A stretch of 64,000 bases of DNA from Streptomyces sp. DvalAA-43 (GTDB lineage: Bacteria > Actinomycetota > Actinomycetes > Streptomycetales > Streptomycetaceae), in contig NZ_FMBW01000039.1 of assembly GCF_900091725.1 (NCBI RefSeq), positions 124,001 to 188,000 of the forward strand, in the 5' to 3' direction. Position 1 is the first letter of the stretch. Every line of letters starts with the position of its first letter. Under the pieces are notes generated by a model. The model was not told where the DNA came from. It worked only from the letters and a program-made list of their open reading frames with translations, and did not search any database. Of this stretch, positions 9,020 through 17,770 are shown piece by piece. A program made the translations under genes and the position numbers.

Positions 9020-10831
9020 GTGGACCCTGCCTGGTCGGCCGCCGCGTACGACCGCACCCTGCTGCGAGCGGCTCTCGACGAGGGCGACCGCCGCTGGGAC
9101 GCCGAGGCGAACCTGCTGCGGGTCGAAGCCCCGTACAACCCCATCCACACGCACATCAAGGGGGGCCTCGCGCACCCCACCCGCAACTCCCTGCACTACG
9201 CCCTCCTTCTGCTGGAGCGGGGCGGCGAGGGCGACGCCGAGCGTGCCCATGCCGTGATCCTGCGGATCGCCGCGCTCCAGGACCGCTCGCCGGAGAACCC
9301 CACGTACGGCATCTGGGGCTACTACGCCGAGGAACCGGCCGCGGAGATGGACCCGGCCGACTGGAACTGGGCGGACTTCCTCGGCATCGCCCTGCTGCTG
9401 GTGCACGCCCGCCACGGCGACGGTCTGCCGGCCGAGGTGCGGCACGAGCTCAGGGAGTCGCTACGGCACGCGGCCGCGTCGATCGTCCGCAGGAACGTGC
9501 ATATGACGTACACGAACGTCGCCGTCATGGGTACGTTCGTGACGCTCGCCGCCGGGAGACTCCTCGACGACGAGGAGTTGTTCGCGTACGGCAAGGACCG
9601 CATGGTGCGGCTCTCGCGGGCCATCGACGGCACCGGCAGCTTCACCGAGTTCAACAGCCCGTCCTACTGGGGCGTCGTGCTCCAGACCCTGACCCTGATC
9701 AGGGAACATGTCGACGACGCGGAGGTGCTGGAGCTCAACGACCGGCTGCACGACCGTCTCTGGCAGCACTTCCTGGCCCGCTGGCACCCGCCGACCCGTC
9801 AGCTCTCCGGCCCGATGGCCCGCTGCTACAGCAACGACCTGGGTGTGCCGCCGTTCCTGGCGAAGGCGGTGCGCGGGGAGCTCGGCGCGCCGGTGCCCAG
9901 CCCGGTCCGGGGCGAGATGTCGGCCGGGCTGGACGCCTGCGTGGACTACCGGATGCCCGAGTGGGTCCTGCCACGGCTGCGGGAGCTAGCGGGCGGGCAC
10001 GAGCACCGGGAACTGTTCACCGGGAGCCCGGCCCCGGAGACGGGCACCACCTGGCTGGATCCGGTCACCACCCTGGGCAGTGTGAACCACCAGGACACCT
10101 GGCTCCAGCGGCGGCCGCTGTTCGGCCACTGGGTACGTCCGGACGGATCCGCCGGTCATCTGCACGTCCATCTGGTGAAGGACGACGGGGCGGAGGACTT
10201 CGACTTCGCCTCGGGTGTGCTCTCCACCGTGCAGAGCGGTCCGCATGTCGCCTGGCTGACGGGGTTCGCCTGCCCGGCGGGAGACCGGCACCACCACCTC
10301 GACATGATCACACCGGGCGACCGCTTCCGGGCCCGGTCGCTGCGTCTGGTGGTGGACCTGATCGGTGCGCCGCCCGTGGCGGAGGCGTCCACGATCGACG
10401 GTGGCGTCGCACTCGACCTGGGGACGGCCCGGTTGGACTTCAGGCTGGCCGGAGGCTCCTTCGGCGGCCGCACGCCGACGGCCCGGCTGGTCCCGCGCGC
10501 CGACGGGGTGCGGATCGAGGTGGTGCTCTTCGAGAGCGCGGCCCCGGCCGAGCTGGACTGGGCAAAGCTCGGCGACACCTTCGCGGCGGGGACCCTGTCC
10601 CTGGTGCCGTCCGGTACGGGGCGCGGTGCGCCGCCCGCGCCGGATCCGGAGGTGGAGGTCTCGGGTGACCGCGCCGAACTGCGGTGGACGACCCCGCGGG
10701 GGAACCGGCTGACGGTGTCCGGCGGCCGGTCGGTCGTCTCCCGCGAGGAGCACGCCGCGCTGCACTCCGCGACACTGGACGGCGCCGCGCCGCCGTCGCC
10801 CCGTCTGTCGGATTCCCTGCTGGTCCCGTAG
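9020..10831 (+). CDS. Uncharacterised 603-residue protein, possible polysaccharide lyase-like alpha/alpha-toroid
   Basis: A GGAGG at 9008-9012 fixes the GTG start at 9020. There is no signal peptide, so the protein is cytoplasmic. The N-terminal 330 residues are rich in amphipathic helices with aromatic motifs (IWGYYAEEP, DWNWADFLGIALL, SPSYWGVVLQTL, MARCYSNDLG) that would suit an alpha/alpha-toroid. The C-terminal half is beta-rich, with conserved-looking GHLHVHLVKDDG and GDRHHHLDMI. That order of helical then beta-sandwich halves resembles heparinase II/III-like lyases, but this is inference from layout. It shares a LacI-type control region with a sugar importer, so a role in breaking down an imported oligosaccharide fits best. 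Confidence 0.8.
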   Translation: MDPAWSAAAYDRTLLRAALDEGDRRWDAEANLLRVEAPYNPIHTHIKGGLAHPTRNSLHYALLLLERGGEGDAERAHAVILRIAALQDRSPENPTYGIWGYYAEEPAAEMDPADWNWADFLGIALLLVHARHGDGLPAEVRHELRESLRHAAASIVRRNVHMTYTNVAVMGTFVTLAAGRLLDDEELFAYGKDRMVRLSRAIDGTGSFTEFNSPSYWGVVLQTLTLIREHVDDAEVLELNDRLHDRLWQHFLARWHPPTRQLSGPMARCYSNDLGVPPFLAKAVRGELGAPVPSPVRGEMSAGLDACVDYRMPEWVLPRLRELAGGHEHRELFTGSPAPETGTTWLDPVTTLGSVNHQDTWLQRRPLFGHWVRPDGSAGHLHVHLVKDDGAEDFDFASGVLSTVQSGPHVAWLTGFACPAGDRHHHLDMITPGDRFRARSLRLVVDLIGAPPVAEASTIDGGVALDLGTARLDFRLAGGSFGGRTPTARLVPRADGVRIEVVLFESAAPAELDWAKLGDTFAAGTLSLVPSGTGRGAPPAPDPEVEVSGDRAELRWTTPRGNRLTVSGGRSVVSREEHAALHSATLDGAAPPSPRLSDSLLVP

Positions 10832-10836
10832 GCATC

Positions 10837-10858
10837 CCGGGCCTTCGTTCCGGCCCGG
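10837..10858 (+). terminator. Short GC hairpin after the 603-residue protein gene
   Basis: CCGGGCC (10837-10843) pairs with GGCCCGG (10852-10858) across an 8-nt loop, 6 bp past the stop at 10831. Two near-identical copies of CCCCGGCCGGCCGGTC follow at about 10950 and 10970, close to the convergent GH16 stop, and can fold as well. Together they probably end transcription from both sides. Confidence 0.55.
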
Positions 10859-10987
10859 TCGCAGCCCGGCGCACGAGCGGGCAGCGGCCGGCTGCGACCG
10901 CTCGGGACACCTGATCCCGCGTGCGGCCGGCCGAGGGTGCCGCACTGTTCCCCGGCCGGCCGGTCAGCTCCCCGGCCGGCCGGTCGG

Positions 10988-12169
10988 TCAGCGACGCACG
11001 AACTTCACCGCGTCGGCGTGCACGCACCCGGTGCCGCTCGCGGTGAGGGACACGGCGGCGCCGGTGCCCTCGGCGTACGACCGGGTGCCGAGGGAGACCC
11101 AGCCGGACCCTCCGGTGCGTTCGTCGAGGGTGCTCCTCGTCACCGAGCCGTTGTTGTCGAGCGCGAGCCGGGCCGCGGGGTCACCGCCGGGCGTGGCCGT
11201 CTTCCGGACGAAGACCTCGTACGTTCCGGCGGCGCGGAGGCGGGGCCGCCAGGTCGCCGTGGCACCGGCGTCGCAGGCATAGGTCATCGGCGACTCCTTC
11301 GTCCACCCGGAGAGCGAACTGGCCGACCAGGCACCGGAGGTGGAGTACCCGTAGGCGGCGGGGCCGTCGTTGTCGACGTAGTAGTCGCGCTGCCAGTAGC
11401 GGACGTAGTCGAACTGCATCGCGGACGGCAGCCCGGTCGTGTCCGGCACGGACCCGTAGGCGATGGAGGTGAGCCAGATGGCGGTGTAGTCGTGGGTCCA
11501 CTGGTCGGGGGTGTAGGGCGCGGTGTACTTCAGGGCGCCGTCCAGAGAGAACTTCACACCGCTCTCGGACCAGTCGATCCCGTAGGTGTGCCACTGCCGC
11601 AGATCGAGGCCGCTGTCATAGGTGCCGGAGCCGTAGTGCACCGGGCCGGTGGCACCCGATCCCTTCCAGCTGTGCACATTGTGGGCGAGCTTCGTGGGGT
11701 TGGCCGAGTCGACCTCGAATCCGTCGACCTCGGTGCGCTGGTCCGCGGGGAACGTGGTGCTGCCGTCGCCGCCCATCAGCCAGAACGAGGAGTGCCAGCC
11801 GCTGCCGTCGTTGATCCTGGCGCGGGTCTCGTAGTAGCCGTAACGCAGCCGCTGCTTGCTGACGACTCCGCCGCCGGTGAAGTCCTTGCCGGCGTAGGTC
11901 TCCTTCTTGAGGTTGATGCCGAGGCTGCCGCCGGACTCGGTGACGTTCTCCTTGCGCTGTGCGCTGTAGGCCTTCACGTCGGTGCGGAAGCCCCACTTGG
12001 CGGTGTCGACGGTGGTGCCGTCGAACTCGTCGCCGAAGGCGAGCGTCCAGCCGTCGCCGGGTGGGGACGGCTCGGCGGCCGTGGCCTGCGGGGCGATCGC
12101 ACCGGCCAGTGCCACCAGCCCGGCAGCCATGGCGGCGAGCGTGCGTGGGATGCGGGTTCGGTTTTTCAT
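10988..12169 (-). CDS. Secreted GH16 glycoside hydrolase with C-terminal golvesin-like domain
   Basis: A 393-residue exported enzyme. A signal peptide of about 31 residues (KNRTRIPRTL, then a hydrophobic stretch, then ATAAE) leads into a GH16 jelly roll. The active-site motif EVDGFE (ExDxxE) marks nucleophile and acid/base. GYYETRARI, SFWLMGG and the WHTYGIDWSE strand are typical of the family. The C-terminal 130 residues (YAYSTSGAWSASS-like start, GTYEVFVRK, HADAVKFVRR end) match the golvesin/Xly-type carbohydrate-binding fold. Family members hydrolyse beta-glucans or galactans such as agar; the substrate here is uncertain. It is convergent with the 603-residue gene and may be an extra tool of the same locus. 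Confidence 0.9.
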   Translation of the reverse strand: MKNRTRIPRTLAAMAAGLVALAGAIAPQATAAEPSPPGDGWTLAFGDEFDGTTVDTAKWGFRTDVKAYSAQRKENVTESGGSLGINLKKETYAGKDFTGGGVVSKQRLRYGYYETRARINDGSGWHSSFWLMGGDGSTTFPADQRTEVDGFEVDSANPTKLAHNVHSWKGSGATGPVHYGSGTYDSGLDLRQWHTYGIDWSESGVKFSLDGALKYTAPYTPDQWTHDYTAIWLTSIAYGSVPDTTGLPSAMQFDYVRYWQRDYYVDNDGPAAYGYSTSGAWSASSLSGWTKESPMTYACDAGATATWRPRLRAAGTYEVFVRKTATPGGDPAARLALDNNGSVTRSTLDERTGGSGWVSLGTRSYAEGTGAAVSLTASGTGCVHADAVKFVRR

Positions 12170-12494
12170 GCCGCCCTCACTCCTTCATCGGTCGACGAGC
12201 CACTTGGCGCACCACGCTGTCAATCTGTGCAACTCGTATGTGCAATGCAGGAAGAGTGTCCGCATGTCGAGGACGCGTCAAGCCCTAGGGTCGATCGGTC
12301 TCCGTATTCGTCCCACTCGAAGGGGTGATGACTCCGCGCTGCCTGGATGCTGATCCCGCATGGTGCATGCCGGATCCGCCGGGGCATTCCATCATCGGGA
12401 CGACGGGCGCGGCCGAGCGGCCTCTCCATGTCCCTGCCGGCCCCTGGCCGGGGTACGAGGGGCGGAGACGGACCGGGTGAGGTAAGCCGGAAGC
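12170..12494. other. Divergent intergenic region, GH16 / SpoIIE phosphatase
   Basis: No gene is visible in these 325 bp. On the GH16 side, TTGCACA occurs twice, 14 bp apart, around 12226-12247 when read leftward, which could be a direct-repeat operator. No clear promoter boxes were found for the phosphatase. Confidence 0.4.
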
Positions 12495-13682
12495 ATGACC
12501 TCCCGGCGGTTCCTGCAGTCGATCCGCGAGTCCCGGCGGCGCAGGAACGTGCTCGTGGCGGTGCCGTTCGCACTGATCGCCGTCGTCACGGCGGTCGATG
12601 TCTCCGCACCGCCGGATGTCCATCTCGGCCCGTTCCTGGTGGCTGCGCCCGCAGTGGCCGCCTCGTTCACCGGGCCGCGCATGACCGCCTTCGTCGGTGC
12701 GGTCGCCGTGCTGGCGCAGTCCCTGGTGGCCGTCGCCCGCTCCAGTCTCAACGACCTCAACCACACCTACCAGATCATCGCGCTCGTTCTCATCTCCGTC
12801 TTCGTCACCTTCTTCGCCCACCTGAGGGTCCGCAACGAGCGGGCCGTCGCCCAGCTGCGCTCGGTGGCCGAGGCGGCACAGCACGTGGTGCTGCGGCCAC
12901 TGCCCGCACGGAGCGGCCCCCTGCGCATCGCCTCGGTCTATCTGGCCGCGGAGGCGGAGGCGCAGATCGGCGGCGACCTGTACGCCGCCGCCCGGACCAT
13001 GGGGGGCACCCGCCTGATCATCGGTGACGTACGCGGCAAGGGGCTCGCCGCGATCGGTGAGGCGGCCAGCGTCCTGGGGGCCTTCCACGCCCTGTCCCGC
13101 CAGCAGTGGCAACTGCCCGAACTGGTGGCCCACCTGGAGACGAGCATCGCCCCGGACCCGGACGACCCGGCACCCGAGGGCGGGGACGAGCCCGGGGAGC
13201 ACGATCCTGACCTCGCGGAGTCCTTCGTCACCGCGGCGGTGCTCGACATCCCCGACGACGCCGCCGAGATCCGCCTGGTCAGCTGCGGTCATCCGCCGCC
13301 GCTTCTGCTGCGCGCGGGTGAGGTGATCCCGCTCGGTGTGCGGGTGCCGGCCCCGCCGCTCGGACTGACACACCTGGTGATCACGGAGCACACGGCGGAG
13401 ACCTTCGGCTTCGAGGCCGGTGACACCCTGCTGCTGTACACCGACGGCGTCATCGAGTCCCGGGACCGGTCGGGGAACTTCTACCCGCTGCGGGAACGGG
13501 CCGCTTCGCGGGGCGGCGCGGGTCCCGACGCCCTGCTGGAATTCCTGTGCGCCGATCTGTTGCGCCACGCGGGCGGCCGCCTGGGGGACGATGCCGCACT
13601 GGTCGCCGTCGAGCGCCTGCCGGCCCCGGGCGACGCCGCGCCGACACCACCCTCAGGTCTGCCCGGTGCCCAGCCGGCGTGA
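12495..13682 (+). CDS. Membrane PP2C/SpoIIE-type protein phosphatase
   Basis: This 395-residue protein has three hydrophobic segments in its first 115 residues (VLVAVPFALIAVV, FLVAAPAVAASFTG, YQIIALVLISVFVTFF). A short linker (RNERAVAQLRSVAEAAQ) leads to a SpoIIE domain. Its metal-binding motifs can be seen: IGGDLY, IGDVRGKG, and TDGVIE near the C-terminus. Such phosphatases dephosphorylate anti-sigma antagonist proteins. No PAS or GAF sensor is present, so the membrane part may be the sensor. An acidic loop (PDPDDPAPEGGDEPGEHDPD) is inserted in the phosphatase domain. The last 30 bp overlap the 3' end of the convergent FUSC gene. Confidence 0.88.
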   Translation: MTSRRFLQSIRESRRRRNVLVAVPFALIAVVTAVDVSAPPDVHLGPFLVAAPAVAASFTGPRMTAFVGAVAVLAQSLVAVARSSLNDLNHTYQIIALVLISVFVTFFAHLRVRNERAVAQLRSVAEAAQHVVLRPLPARSGPLRIASVYLAAEAEAQIGGDLYAAARTMGGTRLIIGDVRGKGLAAIGEAASVLGAFHALSRQQWQLPELVAHLETSIAPDPDDPAPEGGDEPGEHDPDLAESFVTAAVLDIPDDAAEIRLVSCGHPPPLLLRAGEVIPLGVRVPAPPLGLTHLVITEHTAETFGFEAGDTLLLYTDGVIESRDRSGNFYPLRERAASRGGAGPDALLEFLCADLLRHAGGRLGDDAALVAVERLPAPGDAAPTPPSGLPGAQPA

Positions 13683-14858
13683 CACTGCGCGCAGCCAGGG
13701 GTGGCGTTCGTGGAGTTGCGCGGAGCGCCGGTCGAGCTCCTTGCCCAGGCGTTCCGTGCGCTTGTCGATGTCGAGCTCGTCCAGGATCCGGTCGACCTCG
13801 GCGAGCAGCGCGCCGTGCAGCTGCCACTGCCGGGGATGTTCCTGGACGTCTTCGAGGAGCAGGTAGGCCACCCTGTCCCTGGTCGCGCGGCTGAGGGCGA
13901 GGGCGTCCGCCAGCCTGGCCTCCGCGTCCTCCGCGTTCTGCGCGAGCGGGGTGGTGATCAGCTCCGAGAAGCTCTCGACGGCACCGGCCATCTGCCCGAA
14001 CAGCTCCGTCAGGGACTCGGCCACATCGGCGGGGAACAGCGTCTCGTCGGTACGGGCCTTGGCCAGGTCGGTCAGGGTGCGCGACAGCACCCGCAGCACC
14101 ACGGCGCAGATCTCCAGGGTGTCCAGACCGGTGCGCAGCACGACCCGGTACAGCAGTCCCTGCCGGACGCGCGGATTGAGCGTGAGGCTGTCCTCCGCCT
14201 GCCGCAGCGAGGCGTCGACCTCCACGATGTCGTGGTCGAGGCGGCGGGCCGCGTGGAGCCGGTCGGCCGCCCGCTCGACGGAGACGTGACCGGCCACGTC
14301 CTCCCCCATCGCACGGAACATCCGCCCCATCTCCCGGGCCAGTCCGTCGATGGAGGCGCCTGCGGGCTGCACCCACACCGGAGGCGCCAGGAGCAGGTTG
14401 AAGAGCAGTCCCACACCGGCTCCGATCAGGGTCTCCAGCACCCGGTCCCAGGCGGTCGACGCGACCTGCGAGACGCCCAGCACGAGCATCGCGCTGATCG
14501 CCACCTCGGGCACGAACTCGCCGACGCGCACCAGCCGCCCGATGATCAGCGAGGCGAAGATCGTCAGCCCGAGGCTCCACCAGTTCAGGCCCACCAGCGC
14601 GCTGAGCGCAGTGGCGATGAGCACCCCGACCACCACCGAGTTCACCCGGCGGATGCCCGTGGTGAGGGTCGAGTAGAGGGTGACCTGTACGACGAGGAGG
14701 GCGGTGAGCGGCGCCGTGAGCGGCGCGGGATGGGGCAGGGTCCACACCGCCACGACGTAGGCGATGACGGCAGCGGCCGTGGAACGCACGGTCTGCGCTC
14801 CGACGGGCTCCGTCGTACGCCGGACGAGCTCGATCACGGGTGCGGATACTCGGGCCAT
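13653..14858 (-). CDS. FUSC / aromatic acid exporter-like membrane protein
   Basis: A 401-residue protein with a hydrophobic N-terminal half: about six membrane helices in residues 25-170, including LTALLVVQVTLYSTLTTGIRRV, typical of FUSC/ArAE proteins. A long charged, helical cytoplasmic half follows (HAARRLDHDIVEVDASLRQAEDS). The family includes p-hydroxybenzoate efflux proteins, but many members have no known substrate. The ATG at 14858 has GGGAAGGG just upstream. It is tail-to-tail with the phosphatase and overlaps it by 30 bp, so the two transcripts are antisense at their ends. Confidence 0.85.
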   Translation of the reverse strand: MARVSAPVIELVRRTTEPVGAQTVRSTAAAVIAYVVAVWTLPHPAPLTAPLTALLVVQVTLYSTLTTGIRRVNSVVVGVLIATALSALVGLNWWSLGLTIFASLIIGRLVRVGEFVPEVAISAMLVLGVSQVASTAWDRVLETLIGAGVGLLFNLLLAPPVWVQPAGASIDGLAREMGRMFRAMGEDVAGHVSVERAADRLHAARRLDHDIVEVDASLRQAEDSLTLNPRVRQGLLYRVVLRTGLDTLEICAVVLRVLSRTLTDLAKARTDETLFPADVAESLTELFGQMAGAVESFSELITTPLAQNAEDAEARLADALALSRATRDRVAYLLLEDVQEHPRQWQLHGALLAEVDRILDELDIDKRTERLGKELDRRSAQLHERHPWLRAVSRRLGTGQT

Positions 14859-14969
14859 TCCCTTCCCATGCCCGCCCGCGCGCCGTGGCAGTGCGCCGGT
14901 GCGGCGACACCCACCGTACGGACGTGCGGGCCGGCGGCCCCGCCGTGGTCAGGGATCAGGGACCGGGGG

Positions 14970-16115
14970 TCAGGTCCGGAGGATGTCGAGCAGTTCCTCG
15001 ACCGGGACGGCGGCCCCCATCTCGTCGGCCAGCCGCTCCGCCCGCGTGCGGTACGACGGCTCGGCGAGGATCCGTTCGGCGGCGGCGCGGATGCTCCGCA
15101 CGTCGTCGGGGCCCAGGACCGCCGGCTCGTCCGCCGGGCCGCCGGTCGGGGGTACGGCCATTCCCGCCCCCGCCCCGGCGACCAGATCGGCGTTCTCCGG
15201 CTGGTCGGCGAAGAGGGGGACGCAGACCAGCGGGACGCCTGCCGCGAGAGCGCCGTAGACGGTCCCCGAACCGCCGTGACAGACCACGAGGGAGGCGCCG
15301 CGCAGGACGTCCGCCTGCGGCACCCACGGCTCCACATGGACGTGGGGCGGCAGTGGTCCGAGGTCCGAGGCGTCGATGTGGTGCCCGGTCGTGAGCAGCA
15401 CCCGCACCGGCAGTGCGCTCACCGCGTCCACCACCGCCCGGTACAGGCCGACCGCGGTCGGCAGGGCGCCCGCCTCGGTGCCGAGGGTGACGTTGACCAG
15501 CGGTTCCTCCGCCCCGCCCCACCAGTCCGGCAGCACGCCCGGTCGGAGGGCTTCGTGATAGCGGTGGGTCACGGCGTACGGCGAGGGGTCCATGGAGGCC
15601 GGCAGCCGGGTCAGGTACGGGGAGTCGAGGAGCCGCTGCGCGATGCCGGGGCCGTACGCGTCGAGCACGGGGGGCAGGAGCGGGTCGGTGGCCGAGGTGA
15701 ACCCCGCGGCCGAGACCGCGACCCGGGCATGCGGGATGCCGTGCCGCTCGGCGGCCACCACGGAGGCGAATTCGAACGACTCGTGCAGGACGAGATCGGG
15801 CCGCCAGTCGCGGCATGCCTCGTCCAGCGCGGGGAGCATCGCGGCGGTGCAGCGCCGGCCGAACACCTCCCCGACCATCATGACGACGCCGTCGTCCGGG
15901 GACAGGGCCAGCACCTGCTCCATGATCTGTGCGAGTTCCTCCCGGGGCGGCTCCCCGCCGATGCGGTACGGCTGTTTCCGGGCCGCGAGCAAGGATTCGA
16001 GTGCCGGCGGGGCGACGACGAGGACGTCGTCGCCCCGTGCCGTGCAGGCGTCGATGAGGGGGACCAGCGGCTGGAAGTGGCCCGAGCCGCGGGTCGAGGC
16101 GAAAAGTACACGCAT
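14970..16115 (-). CDS. GT1 (MGT-type) glycosyltransferase
   Basis: From the ATG at 16115 the protein has 381 residues and begins MRVLFASTRGSGHFQPL, the usual N-terminus of macrolide-type glycosyltransferases. A GTG at 16139 would add eight residues. The C-terminal half carries the nucleotide-sugar-binding region (VHVEPWVPQADVL, VCHGGSGTVYGALAAGVP, FADQPENA). It should transfer a sugar from an activated donor to a small molecule, often a natural product or xenobiotic. No biosynthetic genes lie beside it, so the acceptor cannot be predicted and it may be a detoxifying enzyme. Confidence 0.9.
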   Translation of the reverse strand: MRVLFASTRGSGHFQPLVPLIDACTARGDDVLVVAPPALESLLAARKQPYRIGGEPPREELAQIMEQVLALSPDDGVVMMVGEVFGRRCTAAMLPALDEACRDWRPDLVLHESFEFASVVAAERHGIPHARVAVSAAGFTSATDPLLPPVLDAYGPGIAQRLLDSPYLTRLPASMDPSPYAVTHRYHEALRPGVLPDWWGGAEEPLVNVTLGTEAGALPTAVGLYRAVVDAVSALPVRVLLTTGHHIDASDLGPLPPHVHVEPWVPQADVLRGASLVVCHGGSGTVYGALAAGVPLVCVPLFADQPENADLVAGAGAGMAVPPTGGPADEPAVLGPDDVRSIRAAAERILAEPSYRTRAERLADEMGAAVPVEELLDILRT

Positions 16116-16303
16116 GCGGCCGAGCGTACGGACCTTCACCTTCCGCCCACAGGCCCGCTTTCCGCCTGTTTTCGGCGCGTTTCCCGCGTTTGCTCGGATA
16201 GCCGGGCGGAAGCCTCGCAGCGGCGATCGGTTGCCGTACCCCTGTGCCAGGCTTCCGCGCGGGTCTCGCCGTCCCGGCTGCCGGACATCGGGCCGTGTTC
16301 ACC

Positions 16304-17770
16304 TCAGGCGCTGCGGGCCCGGGTGGCGAGCAGGGCGGCCAGGATGCCCGGCACGAGCAGCAGCCCGAAGGCGGCGGCGTAGCCGACGTGGTCGTTCGAG
16401 CCGGCGCTCAGGAAGGCGTTGAAGACGGCGGAGGCGACACCCAGGATCAGGATCTGGCCCAGGTTCTGATTGGTCTGCATCGCGCTGCTGGCGTAGCCCT
16501 GCCGGCCGGTGGGGGCGTGGGAGAGCGACAGCACGGTGAGGGACGGGGCGAGCAGCCCCATGCCGAGCGCGGCGACGACCATCGACGACGCGGCGATGAC
16601 CGGCGACATCCCGCGCAGCGACCCGACGACGGCGATCGCCACCGCCCCCGCCTGAACCGACGCACCGACCACGACCAGGTGGTGACGCGGAGTCCGTTCC
16701 GGCAGGCGGCCCTGCACCCAGGAGGAGGCCGCCCAGGCCAAGGCCGCGCCCGTGAAGGCCAGCCCCGTCACGACGGGGGCCACGTCCCGCCCGGTGACGA
16801 GCATCAGCGGCACCAGTGCCTCCAGCGTGAAGAACACGCCCGAACTCAGCCCGCGCAGCAGCACCGTGGCCGGCAGGCCGTGCGCGGCACGCCAGGTGCC
16901 CGTCGGCAGCAGCTGCGAGGCGAACAGCACCAGCAGGGCGAGTCCCCCCGCGGCGAACAGCAGATGGCGCGTGTCCCAGCCCGATGCGCCGTACTGGCCC
17001 AGCGCCGCGCCCACGCTCACCGCCACCGCGACCATCAGGGCGGGTCGCGGCGTGCTCTCCTCCGAGGGCGCGGGCGCGGCCCGCCAGGAACGGCCGCGCA
17101 GCACCGCCACGACCGCCAGGGCCGGGAGCGCCGTCAGAGCCGCCAGGCCGTAGAACACCACACGCCAGGACCACCATTCGGCCACCAGTCCGGCCAGCGG
17201 AGGGCCGACCAGGGACGGAATGATCCAGCAGGCGCTCATCAAGGCCAGGGCGCGCGGCTGCAGACGGTCGGGATACGCCTGGCCGATCGCCGCGTTGATC
17301 GCCACCGCGATCATCCCGCCCGCCACTCCGTCCACGAAGCGCCCGGCGGCCAGTTGCCAGATCGAGGTGCTGGCGGCCGAGACCAGCAGGGTGACCACCG
17401 CCAGCACCATGCCGACGGCCAGCGGGCGGTGCGCCCCCGAGCGGTCCGCCCAGTGACCGCCCAGCACCCCGCCCAGCAGGCTCGCGGCCACGAAACACCC
17501 CGCCACCAGCGGGAAGAGCGACACCCCGTCCAGATCCTGTGCGGCCGTCGGCAGGGTGGGCACCACGGCCAGCGCGGCCAGGCCGGTCAGGAACATCACC
17601 GCGGCGAAGCTGGAGGTGGCCGCCAGGTACGTCCGGGAGAACAGTCCCTCTGCGGCTTCGGACCCCAGGGGCGGCAGGTCGGCCGTGGTCCGCCCTCCGT
17701 GTTGTGCCGTGGCCGGTTCTGCGGATGTCGCGGGCGGGGTGGGCGAGGTGCTCTTCGGGGCATCAGTCAC
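16304..17770 (-). CDS. MFS drug-exporter-like transporter
   Basis: About 488 residues, starting at GTG 17770 (VTDAPKSTSPTPP). A 13-residue in-frame extension to 17809 is possible. A polar, proline-rich N-tail of about 45 residues precedes 12 to 14 hydrophobic helices. GGHWADRSGAHRP is the loop 2-3 signature of the major facilitator family and GRFVDGVAGGMIAVAIN a second motif. The start overlaps the 3' end of the ACR3 gene by 8 bp, so it may be translated as the last gene of the arsenic operon. Whether it exports an arsenical or an unrelated drug cannot be told from sequence. Confidence 0.85.
   Translation of the reverse strand: MTDAPKSTSPTPPATSAEPATAQHGGRTTADLPPLGSEAAEGLFSRTYLAATSSFAAVMFLTGLAALAVVPTLPTAAQDLDGVSLFPLVAGCFVAASLLGGVLGGHWADRSGAHRPLAVGMVLAVVTLLVSAASTSIWQLAAGRFVDGVAGGMIAVAINAAIGQAYPDRLQPRALALMSACWIIPSLVGPPLAGLVAEWWSWRVVFYGLAALTALPALAVVAVLRGRSWRAAPAPSEESTPRPALMVAVAVSVGAALGQYGASGWDTRHLLFAAGGLALLVLFASQLLPTGTWRAAHGLPATVLLRGLSSGVFFTLEALVPLMLVTGRDVAPVVTGLAFTGAALAWAASSWVQGRLPERTPRHHLVVVGASVQAGAVAIAVVGSLRGMSPVIAASSMVVAALGMGLLAPSLTVLSLSHAPTGRQGYASSAMQTNQNLGQILILGVASAVFNAFLSAGSNDHVGYAAAFGLLLVPGILAALLATRARSA

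Noticed and set aside
10930..10990. Two GGCCGGCCGG-rich repeats as a CRISPR or mobile-element end
   Set aside because: Only two copies without spacers; they fit convergent terminators.
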